64,000 nt of DNA from Panacagrimonas sp. (GTDB lineage Bacteria > Pseudomonadota > Gammaproteobacteria > Nevskiales > Nevskiaceae): the NCBI RefSeq assembly GCF_020697055.1, contig NZ_JAJFBP010000012.1, positions 39,465 to 103,464 of the forward strand, given 5' to 3'. Below are positions 9,494-18,413 of this stretch, piece by piece. A program made the position numbers and the translations under genes. The first letter of the stretch is position 1. The number at the start of each line of letters is the position of its first letter. The notes under the pieces were generated by a model, which saw only the letters and a list, made by a program, of their open reading frames with translations, searched no databases and was not told the DNA's origin.

Positions 9494-10282
9494 GTGGTGA
9501 TCGAGTGGATCAACGTCGCGGCCGGTTTCGGCGTGGGCGTGCTCGTGGGGCTGACCGGCGTCGGCGGCGGCTCGTTGATGGCGCCGCTGCTGCTGCTGGT
9601 CTTCGGTGTGGCGCCGGCGGCGGTGGTGGGAACCGATCTCTGGTTCGCCGCGATCACCAAGGTTTTCGGCGCCTGGATCCACGGCAAGAAAGGCTCGATC
9701 GACTGGGAGGTGCTGCGGCGCCTGTTCATGGGCAGCATCCCGGCCGTGCTGTTGACGATGGCGTGGCTGCACCTGGGCGGCGGCCACACGTTCATGGCGC
9801 TGTGGACCAAGAAGGCCATCGGCATCGTGCTGGTGGTGACGGCGGTGGCGGCGCTGTTTCGCGCGCAGATCCTCGACTTCGGCCGGCGCCGCCGGCTCGG
9901 CTCGCCCGAGACGTTCAAGCGCATCCAGCCGGGTCTCACCGTCGCAGGTGGCGCGGTCATCGGCTGCCTGGTCACGCTGACCTCCATCGGCGCCGGTGCA
10001 CTGGGCGCGGTGATCCTGCTGTACCTGTATCCGTTGCGGATGAAGCCGCAGACGCTGGTCGGCACGGACATCGTCCATGCCATCCCGCTGACGGTGCTCG
10101 CGGGCAGCGGCCATCTGTGGATGGGCAATGTCGACGTGCGCCTGCTGGGCTGGCTGCTCATCGGCTCCATTCCGGGAATCATCCTGGGCTCGCTCGGCGC
10201 GAGCCGCGCGCCGCAGAAGGTGCTGCGACTGCTCATCACCGGCGTTCTCACGCTGGTGGGTGTGAAGATGATCGTCAGCTAG
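9494..10282 (+). CDS. Sulfite exporter TauE/SafE family membrane protein
   Basis: This 262-aa integral membrane protein has the internal duplication typical of TauE/SafE permeases. The first half contains GLTGVGGGSLMAPLLLLVFG and VVGTDLWFA, and the second half repeats it as TSIGAGALGAVILLYLYPL and LVGTDIVHA. About eight membrane segments are expected. Family members export or import sulfur-containing anions such as sulfite or sulfoacetate. Its position 19 bp behind cysNC suggests a sulfur role, either overflow of sulfite or exchange of a sulfur anion, but the direction of transport is not known. Two consecutive GTG codons (9494 and 9497) can both serve as the start. Confidence 0.88.
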   Translation: MVIEWINVAAGFGVGVLVGLTGVGGGSLMAPLLLLVFGVAPAAVVGTDLWFAAITKVFGAWIHGKKGSIDWEVLRRLFMGSIPAVLLTMAWLHLGGGHTFMALWTKKAIGIVLVVTAVAALFRAQILDFGRRRRLGSPETFKRIQPGLTVAGGAVIGCLVTLTSIGAGALGAVILLYLYPLRMKPQTLVGTDIVHAIPLTVLAGSGHLWMGNVDVRLLGWLLIGSIPGIILGSLGASRAPQKVLRLLITGVLTLVGVKMIVS

Positions 10283-10352
10283 AGGATCGACGGAGCGCGC
10301 GCGATCGCTGATCCTCTGGCGTCCCGGTTCGCCAATGCATCAGGAGCAGACG

Positions 10353-11117
10353 ATGAGCGAGGAAGTCCAGGTCGCGGTGGCCGACGGCATCATGACCGTC
10401 ACGATCAACCGTCCGGCGGCGCGCAACGCGGTGAACCGCGCGGTCGCCTTCGGCATCGGCGATGCGATGAAGGCGCTCGACGAGGATGCGTCGATCCATG
10501 CGGCGATCATCACCGGCGCCAGCGGCACGTTCTGCTCGGGCATGGACCTCAAGGCCTTCGTCAGCGGCGAGCTGCCGATCGTGCCGGGCCGCGGATTCGC
10601 CGGCATCGCCGAGGCGCCGCCCTCGAAACCCTTGATCGCCGCGGTGGAAGGCTTCGCGCTCGCCGGCGGTTTCGAGATCGCGATCTGCTGCGACCTGATC
10701 GTGTCGGCGGACAACGCCAAGTTCGGCATTCCCGAGGTCAAGCGCGGCCTGGCCGCGGGCGCGGGGGGTCTCGTGCGCCTGCCGCGCCAGATTCCGCGGC
10801 GCGTCGCGATGGAGCTCGCGATCACCGGCGATTTCATATCGGCGCAGCGCGCCTACGAGCTCGGCCTGATCAATCGCATCGTGCCCGCCGGACAGGCGCT
10901 GGAAGCGGCCACGGCGCTCGCCCGGACGATCGCGGCCAACGGTCCGATCGCCGTCAAGGCGAGCAAGCAGATCATCGAGCAGTCGCAGGACTGGCCGCAC
11001 GGCGACGCGATCCCGCGCCAGCAGCCGTTCCTGGACGCGGTATTCAGGAGCTCGGACGCCATTGAAGGCGCGCGCGCCTTCGCAGAGAAGCGCGCGCCGG
11101 TCTGGAAGGGGAAGTAG
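10353..11117 (+). CDS. Crotonase/enoyl-CoA hydratase family protein
   Basis: This 254-aa crotonase-fold enzyme acts on an acyl-CoA thioester. The oxyanion-hole segments are visible as TFCSGMDLKAF and EGFALAGGFEIAICCDLIV. A glutamate in FGIPEVKRGL sits near the usual catalytic position of hydratases. The start at 10353 (MSEEVQ) is supported by AGGAG 7 nt upstream, while an ATG at 10335 lacks a ribosome site. It is the last intact gene before a stretch of decayed remnants. Its exact substrate is unknown. It could take part in the degradative pathway of the downstream monooxygenases. Confidence 0.9.
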   Translation: MSEEVQVAVADGIMTVTINRPAARNAVNRAVAFGIGDAMKALDEDASIHAAIITGASGTFCSGMDLKAFVSGELPIVPGRGFAGIAEAPPSKPLIAAVEGFALAGGFEIAICCDLIVSADNAKFGIPEVKRGLAAGAGGLVRLPRQIPRRVAMELAITGDFISAQRAYELGLINRIVPAGQALEAATALARTIAANGPIAVKASKQIIEQSQDWPHGDAIPRQQPFLDAVFRSSDAIEGARAFAEKRAPVWKGK

Positions 11118-11149
11118 TCGCGAGCTCGTTGCGCCGTATCGCTCCCTGG

Positions 11150-11395
11150 CCACCGAAGGGGTCAGCGTCTCGCCGCGCAGAGCGCGGCACGTCGGGCGGC
11201 TTGCCGGTCTGCAGTTCGGTGGCGGTCGCGCATTTGGCCCAGTACTGCTTCTCGTCGGCCGCGCTCAGCGGCCCGACACGTAACGCTTGTAGCACAGCAG
11301 GTTGGATCGCCAGCCGGTGATGTGGATCCACAGCTGCGACTCCGGCGCGTTGGCGCTGTAGCGCAGGCCGCTGACCGGCTCGGTGCCCACGGCCA
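11150..11395 (-). pseudogene. Remnant of a DUF2236 (MpaB/latex-oxygenase-like) gene
   Basis: On the minus strand a run reading GTEPVSGLRYSANAPESQ, then LWIHITGWRSNLLCYKRY, matches the central part of DUF2236 heme oxygenase-like proteins, which have W-V-H-A-T-type helices. The frame stops at 11265. The expected continuation PLSAADEKQYWAKCATATEL appears in the next frame, so a one-base shift near 11275 breaks it. Both the N-terminal heme-binding part and the C-terminus are missing. The family assignment rests on my recall of the DUF2236 pattern. Confidence 0.55.
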
Positions 11396-11408
11396 ACCTG
11401 GAGTTCCC

Positions 11409-11867
11409 GGAGAACGCCTCACGCTCGGCGCGGCGCTGTTCGACGCCATCCTCGAGCACCGCGAAGGCGTGGTGATGAGCCGCCACGAGTGCGACGACAC
11501 CTGGAACCTGATCGCGAATGCGGACCGGCGCGTGCACCTGGCCATTCCCGAGATGCTGGACGAGCTGCGCTCGCTGCGCGAAGAGCCGAGGGCCGGCCAC
11601 GCGTTCCCGTTCATCCTCGCCGCGGGCGAGCGCTGCCGCAGCGCGCACGGCGAGATCGACGTGGTGATCGAGCGCGACGAGGACCTGCGCCGGGGGACGG
11701 TATCGCTGCCTCACGGTTACGGCATGCGCCATCGCGGTGGTGCGCCGATCCGGCCGCAGATCAACCGGCCGACTCACTCGGCGCACTGCGACTCGCTGTC
11801 GCGCACGCCATACCACAAGTACGTGCCGGTGCAGATCCTTGCCGCGGCTTCCCCAGCTGCAACCTGA
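11409..11867 (+). pseudogene. Remnant of a molybdopterin-dependent oxidoreductase (C-terminal part)
   Basis: The frame reads LTLGAALFDAILEHREGVVM, then AFPFILAAGER, then RRGTVSLPHGYGM and SRTPYHKYVPVQIL. These are the last 200 or so residues of formate-dehydrogenase-like molybdopterin oxidoreductases, the region that caps the cofactor. About 40-50 residues usually found between AGER and the GEIDVVIE strand are absent, and everything upstream, including the iron-sulfur and catalytic domains, is gone. The piece joins the oppositely oriented DUF2236 remnant at about 11400. It has no credible start and is probably not translated usefully. It ends 7 bp before the next gene. Confidence 0.65.
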
Positions 11868-11874
11868 GACCGTC

Positions 11875-13107
11875 ATGACCGAACGCCTGATCGCGCAGCC
11901 GTTGGCGCTTGCCCGCGGCCGCGCCATACCAAACCGCATCGCGAAGTCCGCGCTGAGCGAGGCGCTGGGCACGCTCGACAACCGCGTGACGCCGGAGCTC
12001 GTGCGGCTTTATCGCCGCTGGGGGGCGGGCGGCGCGGGGCTGCTGATCACCGGCAACGTGATGGTCGATCGCCGCGCGCTCGGCGAACCGGGCAACGTCG
12101 TGGTCGAGGACGAGCGCGACCTGCTGATGCTGCAGCAGTGGGCCGCCGCCGGCAGCGCGCGCGGCACGCGGGTGTGGATGCAGATCAACCATCCCGGCAA
12201 GCAGGCGCCACGCGGCATGAACCGCGAGAACGTCGCGCCGTCGGCGATCAGCTTCGGCGAACGCCTCGCCCCGTTCTTCCCGGTGCCCCGCGCACTGGCC
12301 AACGCGGAGATCGAGGAGATCATCACGCGCTTCGGCAACACCGCCGCGATCGCGAAAAAGGCGGGCTTCGACGGCGTGCAACTGCACGGCGCACACGGCT
12401 ACCTGATCAGCCAGTTCCTGTCGCCGCACCACAACCAGCGCGAGGACGCCTGGGGCGGCACCGCGGTGAAGCGCCGTCGCTTCGTGACGCAGCTGTTCCG
12501 CGAAGTGCGGCGCCGCGTGGGCGACGACTTTCCGGTCGGCATCAAGCTCAACTCTGCCGACTTCCAGCGCGGCGGCTTCACCGAGGCCGAATCGCTGGGC
12601 GTGATCAACGTGCTGGACCGGGCCGGCATCGACCTGATCGAGATCTCCGGCGGTACCTACGAGGAGCCGGCGATGCAGGGTCTTCGGAAAAAGGCTTCGA
12701 CCGTTGGGCGAGAGGCATACTTCCTCGAGTTCGCCGACAAAGTGCGCGCCCAATCCGACGTGCCGTTGATGGTGACCGGCGGCTTCCGCAGCGTGGCCGG
12801 CATGGAAGGGCCGCTGCGCGCCCAGGCGCTGGACCTTGTCGGTCTGGGCCGGATCTTCGCGGTCGAGCCCGATGCGCCGTCCCGGCTGTTGCGCGGCGAG
12901 GAGACCCGCCATCAGGTGCGACCGCTCAGCACCGGAATCCGCTATCTCGACCAGATGGGCTCGCTCGAGGTCACCTGGTACACGCGCCAGCTGCATCGCA
13001 TGGGCCGCGGGGGCAGCCCGGTGCCGGACGAAAACCCGCTCAAATCCTTCGTATTCGATCTGCGCGACAAGGGCCTGGGCATCCTGCGTACGCGCCTGCG
13101 GGCCTGA
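11875..13107 (+). CDS. NADH:flavin oxidoreductase / Old Yellow Enzyme family protein
   Basis: This 410-aa FMN-dependent TIM-barrel enzyme reduces activated double bonds, typically enones or 2,4-dienoyl-CoA-like compounds, with NAD(P)H. Family motifs include MQINHPGKQAPRG (FMN-binding His and Gln), GFDGVQLHGAHGYLISQFLS with the H-x-x-x-Y active-site motif, HHNQREDAWGG, and VTGGFRS near the phosphate site. The start at 11875 (MTERLIAQP) follows the molybdopterin oxidoreductase remnant directly, so the old operon partner has been lost. It precedes three BVMO genes on the same strand. That suggests a role in the same cyclic-ketone pathway, such as reduction of an unsaturated ring before oxygen insertion. 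Confidence 0.92.
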   Translation: MTERLIAQPLALARGRAIPNRIAKSALSEALGTLDNRVTPELVRLYRRWGAGGAGLLITGNVMVDRRALGEPGNVVVEDERDLLMLQQWAAAGSARGTRVWMQINHPGKQAPRGMNRENVAPSAISFGERLAPFFPVPRALANAEIEEIITRFGNTAAIAKKAGFDGVQLHGAHGYLISQFLSPHHNQREDAWGGTAVKRRRFVTQLFREVRRRVGDDFPVGIKLNSADFQRGGFTEAESLGVINVLDRAGIDLIEISGGTYEEPAMQGLRKKASTVGREAYFLEFADKVRAQSDVPLMVTGGFRSVAGMEGPLRAQALDLVGLGRIFAVEPDAPSRLLRGEETRHQVRPLSTGIRYLDQMGSLEVTWYTRQLHRMGRGGSPVPDENPLKSFVFDLRDKGLGILRTRLRA

Positions 13108-13279
13108 ACCCACCAACCCCGCGCGTGCGAAAAGGAGGGTGAACCCTACCCACCCACCCACGGCCACCGGCCGACCCCCCCCTACGGGGAGTTAGCAGAT
13201 CGTCGCGTCCTTGGGTACGGTTTCATCTGGGCTGCTCCGGCGGCTCGCCGACCATACCGACTACGAGGAGAAAGTTTCC

Positions 13280-14914
13280 ATGTCCGATTCGACGACGCCC
13301 GCAAAGGGCTCCAACTCCTACGACGCCATCGTGGTCGGTGCCGGCGTCGCCGGCCTCGCCGAGACCTACCAGCTGCGCAAGAAGGGCTTCAAGGTCCTCG
13401 GTATCGAGGCCGGGTCGGACGTGGGCGGCACCTGGTACTGGAACCGCTATCCCGGATGCCGCTTCGACTCGCAGACCGAGATCTACCAGTTCTGGTTCTC
13501 GCAGGAACTGCACGACGCGTGGGAGGGACCGCGCGAGCGCTTCGGCGCCCAGCCAGACAACGAGCGCTGGCTGCAGTTCGCCGCCAACTTCCTCGACCTG
13601 CGCCCCAACTACAAGTTCGACACCCGCGTGGAATCCGCGCACTTCGACGAGGGGACCGGCCGCTGGACGGTCACGACCGACAAGGGCGACAAGTACGACA
13701 CGCAGTACTTCATCAGCTGCACCGGCATGCTGTCCGCGCCGATGACGGAGCTGTTCAAGGGACAGAAGACTTTCAAGGGCCAGCTGCTTCATACCGCGCG
13801 CTGGCCGCGCGAGAAGGTGGACCTTGCCGGCAAACGCGTCGGCATCGTCGGTGTGGGCGCCACCGGTATCCAGGTGATCCAGACCATCGCCGCGGAAGTG
13901 GGCCACCTGACGGTGTTCGTGCTCAATCCGAACTACATCACCCCGATGCGCAATCCGAAGTACAACGATGCGGATCGCGCCGAATTCAAGAAGCGCTTCA
14001 AGGAGACCCAGCAGCAGGTCAACAGCACCTATGCCGGCTTTGACTACGACTTCACCAACGGCAAGTGGCACGACCAAACGCCCGAGCAGCGCCACGCGGT
14101 GTACGAGCGCCTGTGGGCGGACGGATCGCTGTCGCTGTGGCTGGCGGCGTACACCGAGATCTTCTTCTTCAAGGAAGCCAGCGAGGAAATCTCCGAGTTC
14201 GTGCGAGCGAAGATGCGTGATCGTCTGAAGTCCCGCCCGGACCTGTGGGAGACGTTGATCCCGTCCAACCACGGCTTCGGCATCCATCGCGTGCCGCTGG
14301 AGAGCGGCTACCTGGAAGCGTTCCTGCGCCCCAACGTCACCGCGGTGAACTGCCACAAGACGGGGATCACGGAGATCGTGCCCGAGGGCGTGAAGACCTC
14401 CGACGGCAAGGTGCACGAGTTCGACGTGCTGATCCTGGCCACGGGCTTCGACGCGGGCAGCGGCGCGCTCACGCGCATGGACATCCGCGGTCGCGGCGGG
14501 CGGTCGCTGAAGGAAGAGTGGAGCAAGGACATTCGCACGACGTTGGGCCTGCAGGTGCACGGCTATCCGAACCTTTTCACCACCGGCGCGCCGCTCGCAC
14601 CGGCGGCCGCGCTTTGCAACATGACCACCTGCCTGCAGCAGCAGGCGAACTGGATCGCGGACACCGTCGACTACATGCGCGACAAGGGTCTCAAGGTCAT
14701 CGAACCGACCAAGGAGACCGAGGACGCGTGGGTGGAGCACCACGACGGCATCTCGAACTCCTCGCTGTTCGCCAAGTCCAACTCCTGGTACATGGGTTCG
14801 AACGTTCCCGGCAAGCCGCGTCGGTTGCTGTCGTATCCGGGGGGCGTGCACAACTACCGGAAGGCCTGTGAAGACATCAAGGCCAGCGGGTACAAGGGCT
14901 TTGCCCTGACCTGA
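13280..14914 (+). CDS. Flavin-containing Baeyer-Villiger monooxygenase, copy 1
   Basis: This 544-aa flavoprotein inserts oxygen next to a ketone to make an ester or lactone, using FAD, a nicotinamide cofactor and O2. It has an FAD Rossmann motif VVGAGVAG (about residue 20), the GGTWYWNRYPG loop, a second Rossmann motif VGVGATGIQ, and the BVMO fingerprint FKGQLLHTARWP. The catalytic arginine equivalent to PAMO R337 is kept in GFGIHRVPLE. The usual FQRTPN motif after the second Rossmann fold reads FVLNPN, so the PAMO R217 and T218 positions are Leu and Asn. GAGGAG lies 9 nt before the ATG. It is very similar in sequence to copy 2. Confidence 0.94.
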   Translation: MSDSTTPAKGSNSYDAIVVGAGVAGLAETYQLRKKGFKVLGIEAGSDVGGTWYWNRYPGCRFDSQTEIYQFWFSQELHDAWEGPRERFGAQPDNERWLQFAANFLDLRPNYKFDTRVESAHFDEGTGRWTVTTDKGDKYDTQYFISCTGMLSAPMTELFKGQKTFKGQLLHTARWPREKVDLAGKRVGIVGVGATGIQVIQTIAAEVGHLTVFVLNPNYITPMRNPKYNDADRAEFKKRFKETQQQVNSTYAGFDYDFTNGKWHDQTPEQRHAVYERLWADGSLSLWLAAYTEIFFFKEASEEISEFVRAKMRDRLKSRPDLWETLIPSNHGFGIHRVPLESGYLEAFLRPNVTAVNCHKTGITEIVPEGVKTSDGKVHEFDVLILATGFDAGSGALTRMDIRGRGGRSLKEEWSKDIRTTLGLQVHGYPNLFTTGAPLAPAAALCNMTTCLQQQANWIADTVDYMRDKGLKVIEPTKETEDAWVEHHDGISNSSLFAKSNSWYMGSNVPGKPRRLLSYPGGVHNYRKACEDIKASGYKGFALT

Positions 14915-15046
14915 CGCGGCGGGGGGGACTCCGGTCCTCCGTACTCCGCGGGCGGTGCACCACACCGCCCGTGTCGGTTCGTCGACAGCCTGGTCGCCTG
15001 CGGCGATCGGGCGCGCGACCTCATTCGCAAAAATAGGAGATTTTCC

Positions 15047-16684
15047 ATGGGCGCTCATTCGCCATCATCCACAACGAACACCCAGAAGCTCGACGCGATC
15101 GTGGTCGGCGCTGGCGTCGCGGGCCTGTGCCAGCTCCATCGTCTGCGCGAGATGGGTCTGAACGTGCTCGGCATCGAAGCGGGTTCGGATGTCGGCGGCA
15201 CCTGGTATTGGAACCGCTACCCCGGCGCGCGCTTCGATTCGCAAACCGAGGTCTACCAGTACTGGTTCTCCGAGGAACTGAACAAGAAGTGGGGCGGCCC
15301 CAAGGAACGCTTCGCCCCGCAGCCGGATACCGAGAAGTGGCTGCAGTTCGTGGCCGACGAGCTCGATCTGCGCCGCAGCTACCGGTTCAACACGCGCGTG
15401 GAGTCGGCACATTTCGATGAGTCGACGAACCGCTGGAAGGTGACCACCGACAAGGGCGACGTGTTCGACACCCAGTTCTTCGTCAGCTGCGCCGGCATGT
15501 TGTCGGCCCCGATGGCGGACCTGTTCCCCGGCCAGAAGACCTTCAGGGGCAAGCTGTTTCACACCTCGCGCTGGCCCAAGGAAGGGGTGGAGCTTGCCGG
15601 CAAGCGCGTCGGCGTGGTCGGCGTGGGCGCCACTGGCATGCAGGTCATCCAGACCATCGCGTCGCAGGTCGGTCATCTGACGGTGTTCGTACTCAACCCC
15701 AACTTCAGCATCCCGATCCGCAACCCCAAGTACACCGATGCCGAGCGCCAGGCGATCCTCGACCGATTCGGTGAACTCAAGGGCCAGGTGAACGCCACGT
15801 TCGCCGGCTTCGACTACGACTTCGCCAACGGCAGCTGGCACGACGCCACGCCCGAACAGCGCCGCGCGGTATACGAGAAGCTCTGGGCTGACGGCTCGCT
15901 CGCCATGTGGATCGGCTCATATCCCGAAGTGTTCTCGGAGCGCGCGGCGAACGACGACATCAGCGCCTTCGCACGCGAGAAGATGCGCGAGCGGCTGCAG
16001 AACCGAGCGGATCTGATCGAGACGCTGGTTCCGATGGATCACGGCTTCGGCATGCGCCGCGTGCCTCTGGAAAACGGCTATCTCGAAGCGTTTCTGCGGC
16101 CCAACGTCACCGCTGTCAACTGCCACAAGACCGGCATCACCGAGATCGTTCCCGAGGGCGTTAAGACCTCGGACGGCAAGGTTCACGAGCTCGACATCCT
16201 GATCCTGGCCACAGGGTTCGACGCCGGTACCGGTGCGCTGACGCGCATGGACATCCGCGGTCGCGCCGGTCGTTCGCTCAAGGAGGACTGGGGCAAGGAG
16301 ATCCGCACGACCATGGGTCTGCAGGTTCACGGCTATCCGAACCTGTTCACCACCGGCGCTCCGCTCGCGCCAGCTGCCGCGCTGTGCAACATGACCACGT
16401 GCCTGCAGCAGCAGGCCAACTGGATCGCGGACACCATCGGCTACATGCGGGATCACGACCTCAAGGTAATGGAGCCCACGGCGGAGAAGGAGGACGCCTG
16501 GGTGAAGCATCACGACGAGATCGCCAACGCCACCTTGCTCACCAAGACAAACTCCTGGTACATGGGATCGAACGTGCCGGGCAAGCCGCGACGTCTGCTG
16601 TCGTACGCGGGCGGCGTCAACACGTACAAGGCGGCATGCGACGAGGTGAAGGCCGGCGGCTATCAGGGGTTCGAGCTGGCTTGA
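15047..16684 (+). CDS. Flavin-containing Baeyer-Villiger monooxygenase, copy 2
   Basis: This 545-aa paralogue of the upstream gene has the same architecture: VVGAGVAG, GGTWYWNRYPGARF, VGVGATGMQ and the fingerprint FRGKLFHTSRWP. The catalytic arginine is present in GFGMRRVPLE. Like copy 1 it has FVLNPN in place of FQRTPN. The C-terminal half (GYPNLFTTGAPLAPAA and later) is almost the same as in copy 1, pointing to a recent duplication followed by divergence of the N-terminal and lid regions. AGGAG lies 7 nt before the ATG. The 132-bp gap after copy 1 may hold its own weak promoter. Confidence 0.94.
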   Translation: MGAHSPSSTTNTQKLDAIVVGAGVAGLCQLHRLREMGLNVLGIEAGSDVGGTWYWNRYPGARFDSQTEVYQYWFSEELNKKWGGPKERFAPQPDTEKWLQFVADELDLRRSYRFNTRVESAHFDESTNRWKVTTDKGDVFDTQFFVSCAGMLSAPMADLFPGQKTFRGKLFHTSRWPKEGVELAGKRVGVVGVGATGMQVIQTIASQVGHLTVFVLNPNFSIPIRNPKYTDAERQAILDRFGELKGQVNATFAGFDYDFANGSWHDATPEQRRAVYEKLWADGSLAMWIGSYPEVFSERAANDDISAFAREKMRERLQNRADLIETLVPMDHGFGMRRVPLENGYLEAFLRPNVTAVNCHKTGITEIVPEGVKTSDGKVHELDILILATGFDAGTGALTRMDIRGRAGRSLKEDWGKEIRTTMGLQVHGYPNLFTTGAPLAPAAALCNMTTCLQQQANWIADTIGYMRDHDLKVMEPTAEKEDAWVKHHDEIANATLLTKTNSWYMGSNVPGKPRRLLSYAGGVNTYKAACDEVKAGGYQGFELA

Positions 16685-16700
16685 CCGAGGAGCGTTCGTG

Positions 16701-18317
16701 ATGGCTGTCAGACCGCACTCGGCCAGGACCTACGACGCCGTCGTCGTAGGTGCCGGCATCTCGGGTCTGTACATGCTCTACCGCCTACGCGAGCAGGGCC
16801 TCAACGTGCTGGCGATCGAGGCGGCCACCAGCGTCGGCGGCACGTGGTACTGGAACCGCTATCCGGGCGCACGCGTCGACTCTCAGTCCCACGTCTACCA
16901 GTACTGGTTTTCGGACGACCTGTTGAACGAGTGGTCCTGGCCCGAGCGCTTCCCGGACCAGGCGGTGATGGAGCAGTACCTCAACCACGTCGCCGATCGG
17001 TTCGATCTGCGCAGCGCGATCCAGTTCGACACGCGCGTGCGCTCGGCCAGGTACGACGAGACACGCGGCCGCTGGACGATCGCCACCGCCGTCGGCGAGG
17101 TCTTCGATGCGCAGTACGCGGTTTTCTGCACCGGCGGGATCTCCGCGCCGCTGATCCCGCCGATTCCCGGACAGGACAAGTTCCGCGGCCCGATCTTCCA
17201 CACCGCGCGCTGGCCCAAGAGCGAAGTCGATTTCTCCGACAAGCGCGTGGGCATCATCGGGACCGGCGCCACCGGCATCCAGGTGATCCAGTCGGTCGCG
17301 CCGCAGTGCGCGCATCTGACCGTTTTTCAGCGCACGCCGAACTACGCGGTGCCGATGCGCAATACCCGGTACGGCGCCGAGGACATGGCGCAGTTCCGCG
17401 CGCGATATCCCGAACTCAAGAAGCGCGTGCACGGCACCTTCGCCGGCTTCGATTACGACTTCGTCGAAAAAACCTTCGCCGAGACCGATCCGGCGGAACG
17501 CGAGCAGATCCTCGAGCGGCTGTGGAACGACGGCTCGCTGGCGATGTGGATCGGCGGCTTCCGCGACCTGTTCACCGACGCCGCGGCCAACGAGGAGATC
17601 TCGAAGTTCGTGCGCGCCAAGATCCGCGCGCGGATCCACGACCCCGAGGTGGCCGACAAGCTGGTTCCGTCACGGTACGGGTTCGGCACGCGCCGCGTAC
17701 CGCTCGAGAACGGCTATTACGAGACCTTCAACCGCGCCAACGTGGCGCTGGTCGACCTGGGCGCCGAGCCGATCAAGACGATCACCGCCGATGGCATCCG
17801 GACCTCGCTGCAGGAAATCTCGCTCGACATGCTGATCCTCGCGACCGGTTTCGACACCGGCACGGGTGCACTGTCGGCGATCGACGTGCGCGGCCGCGGC
17901 GACGTCTCGATGCGCGAAAGCTGGAAGAACGGCATCCGCACGACGATGGGGCTGACCGTGCACGGGTATCCGAATCTGTTCACGACGATGGCTCCGTTTG
18001 CGCCGGCGGCGGCCTTCTGCAACGTTCCGACCTGCCTGCAGCAGCAGGTCGACTGGATCAGCGACCTGATCCGCTACGCGCGCTCGCGCGGCGTGGCCAC
18101 CATCGAGCCGACGCGCGAGCTCGAGGATCGATGGATCGCGCACCACGACGAGGTTGCCAGCATGACGCTCATTCCCAGGACCAGGTCCTGGTACATGGGC
18201 AGCAACGTCGAAGGCAAGCGGCCACAGCTGCTGTCGTACATCGGCGGCGTCGGCGCGTATCGCAAGCAGTGCGAAGAGCTCAAGGCCAGCGGGTACCCAG
18301 GGTTCGCGATGGCCTAG
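16701..18317 (+). CDS. Flavin-containing Baeyer-Villiger monooxygenase, copy 3
   Basis: This 538-aa BVMO is more distant from copies 1 and 2 and closer to the phenylacetone monooxygenase pattern. It has VVGAGISG, GGTWYWNRYPGARV, IGTGATGIQ, the fingerprint FRGPIFHTARWP, the canonical TVFQRTPNY cofactor motif and the catalytic arginine in GFGTRRVPLE. The ATG at 16701 follows GAGGAG by 8 nt. A GTG at 16698 is also in frame. It starts 16 bp behind copy 2, so the two are cotranscribed. Copy 3 should use NADPH, while copies 1 and 2 may not. It ends before a stem-loop facing the LuxR-type regulator. Confidence 0.94.
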   Translation: MAVRPHSARTYDAVVVGAGISGLYMLYRLREQGLNVLAIEAATSVGGTWYWNRYPGARVDSQSHVYQYWFSDDLLNEWSWPERFPDQAVMEQYLNHVADRFDLRSAIQFDTRVRSARYDETRGRWTIATAVGEVFDAQYAVFCTGGISAPLIPPIPGQDKFRGPIFHTARWPKSEVDFSDKRVGIIGTGATGIQVIQSVAPQCAHLTVFQRTPNYAVPMRNTRYGAEDMAQFRARYPELKKRVHGTFAGFDYDFVEKTFAETDPAEREQILERLWNDGSLAMWIGGFRDLFTDAAANEEISKFVRAKIRARIHDPEVADKLVPSRYGFGTRRVPLENGYYETFNRANVALVDLGAEPIKTITADGIRTSLQEISLDMLILATGFDTGTGALSAIDVRGRGDVSMRESWKNGIRTTMGLTVHGYPNLFTTMAPFAPAAAFCNVPTCLQQQVDWISDLIRYARSRGVATIEPTRELEDRWIAHHDEVASMTLIPRTRSWYMGSNVEGKRPQLLSYIGGVGAYRKQCEELKASGYPGFAMA

Positions 18318-18364
18318 CAACGCCCCGGGCAACGACCACGAGAGTGCACGGGCAGGCAGTGAGG

Positions 18365-18404
18365 AAAAGAGAAGGGCCGTTCGAGAGGACGGCCTTTTCT
18401 CTTT
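18365..18404. terminator. Stem-loop terminator between the BVMO operon and the LuxR-type regulator
   Basis: GAAGGGCCGT at 18371-18380 pairs with ACGGCCTTTT at 18389-18398 around an 8-nt loop (two G-U pairs), followed by a pyrimidine-rich tract. The A-rich 5' flank makes it usable from both sides, which fits its place between convergent transcripts. Confidence 0.7.
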
Positions 18405-18413
18405 CAGGCCAGG

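Noticed and set aside
7399..10251. Long antisense frame over cysNC and the TauE gene (950 codons)
   Set aside because: It shows no conserved motif, and the plus-strand genes explain the region entirely.
13130..13190. C-rich tract as a regulatory element before BVMO copy 1
   Set aside because: It contains a C run and CCCACC repeats but no symmetric or promoter-like pattern. It could be simple GC-rich spacer.
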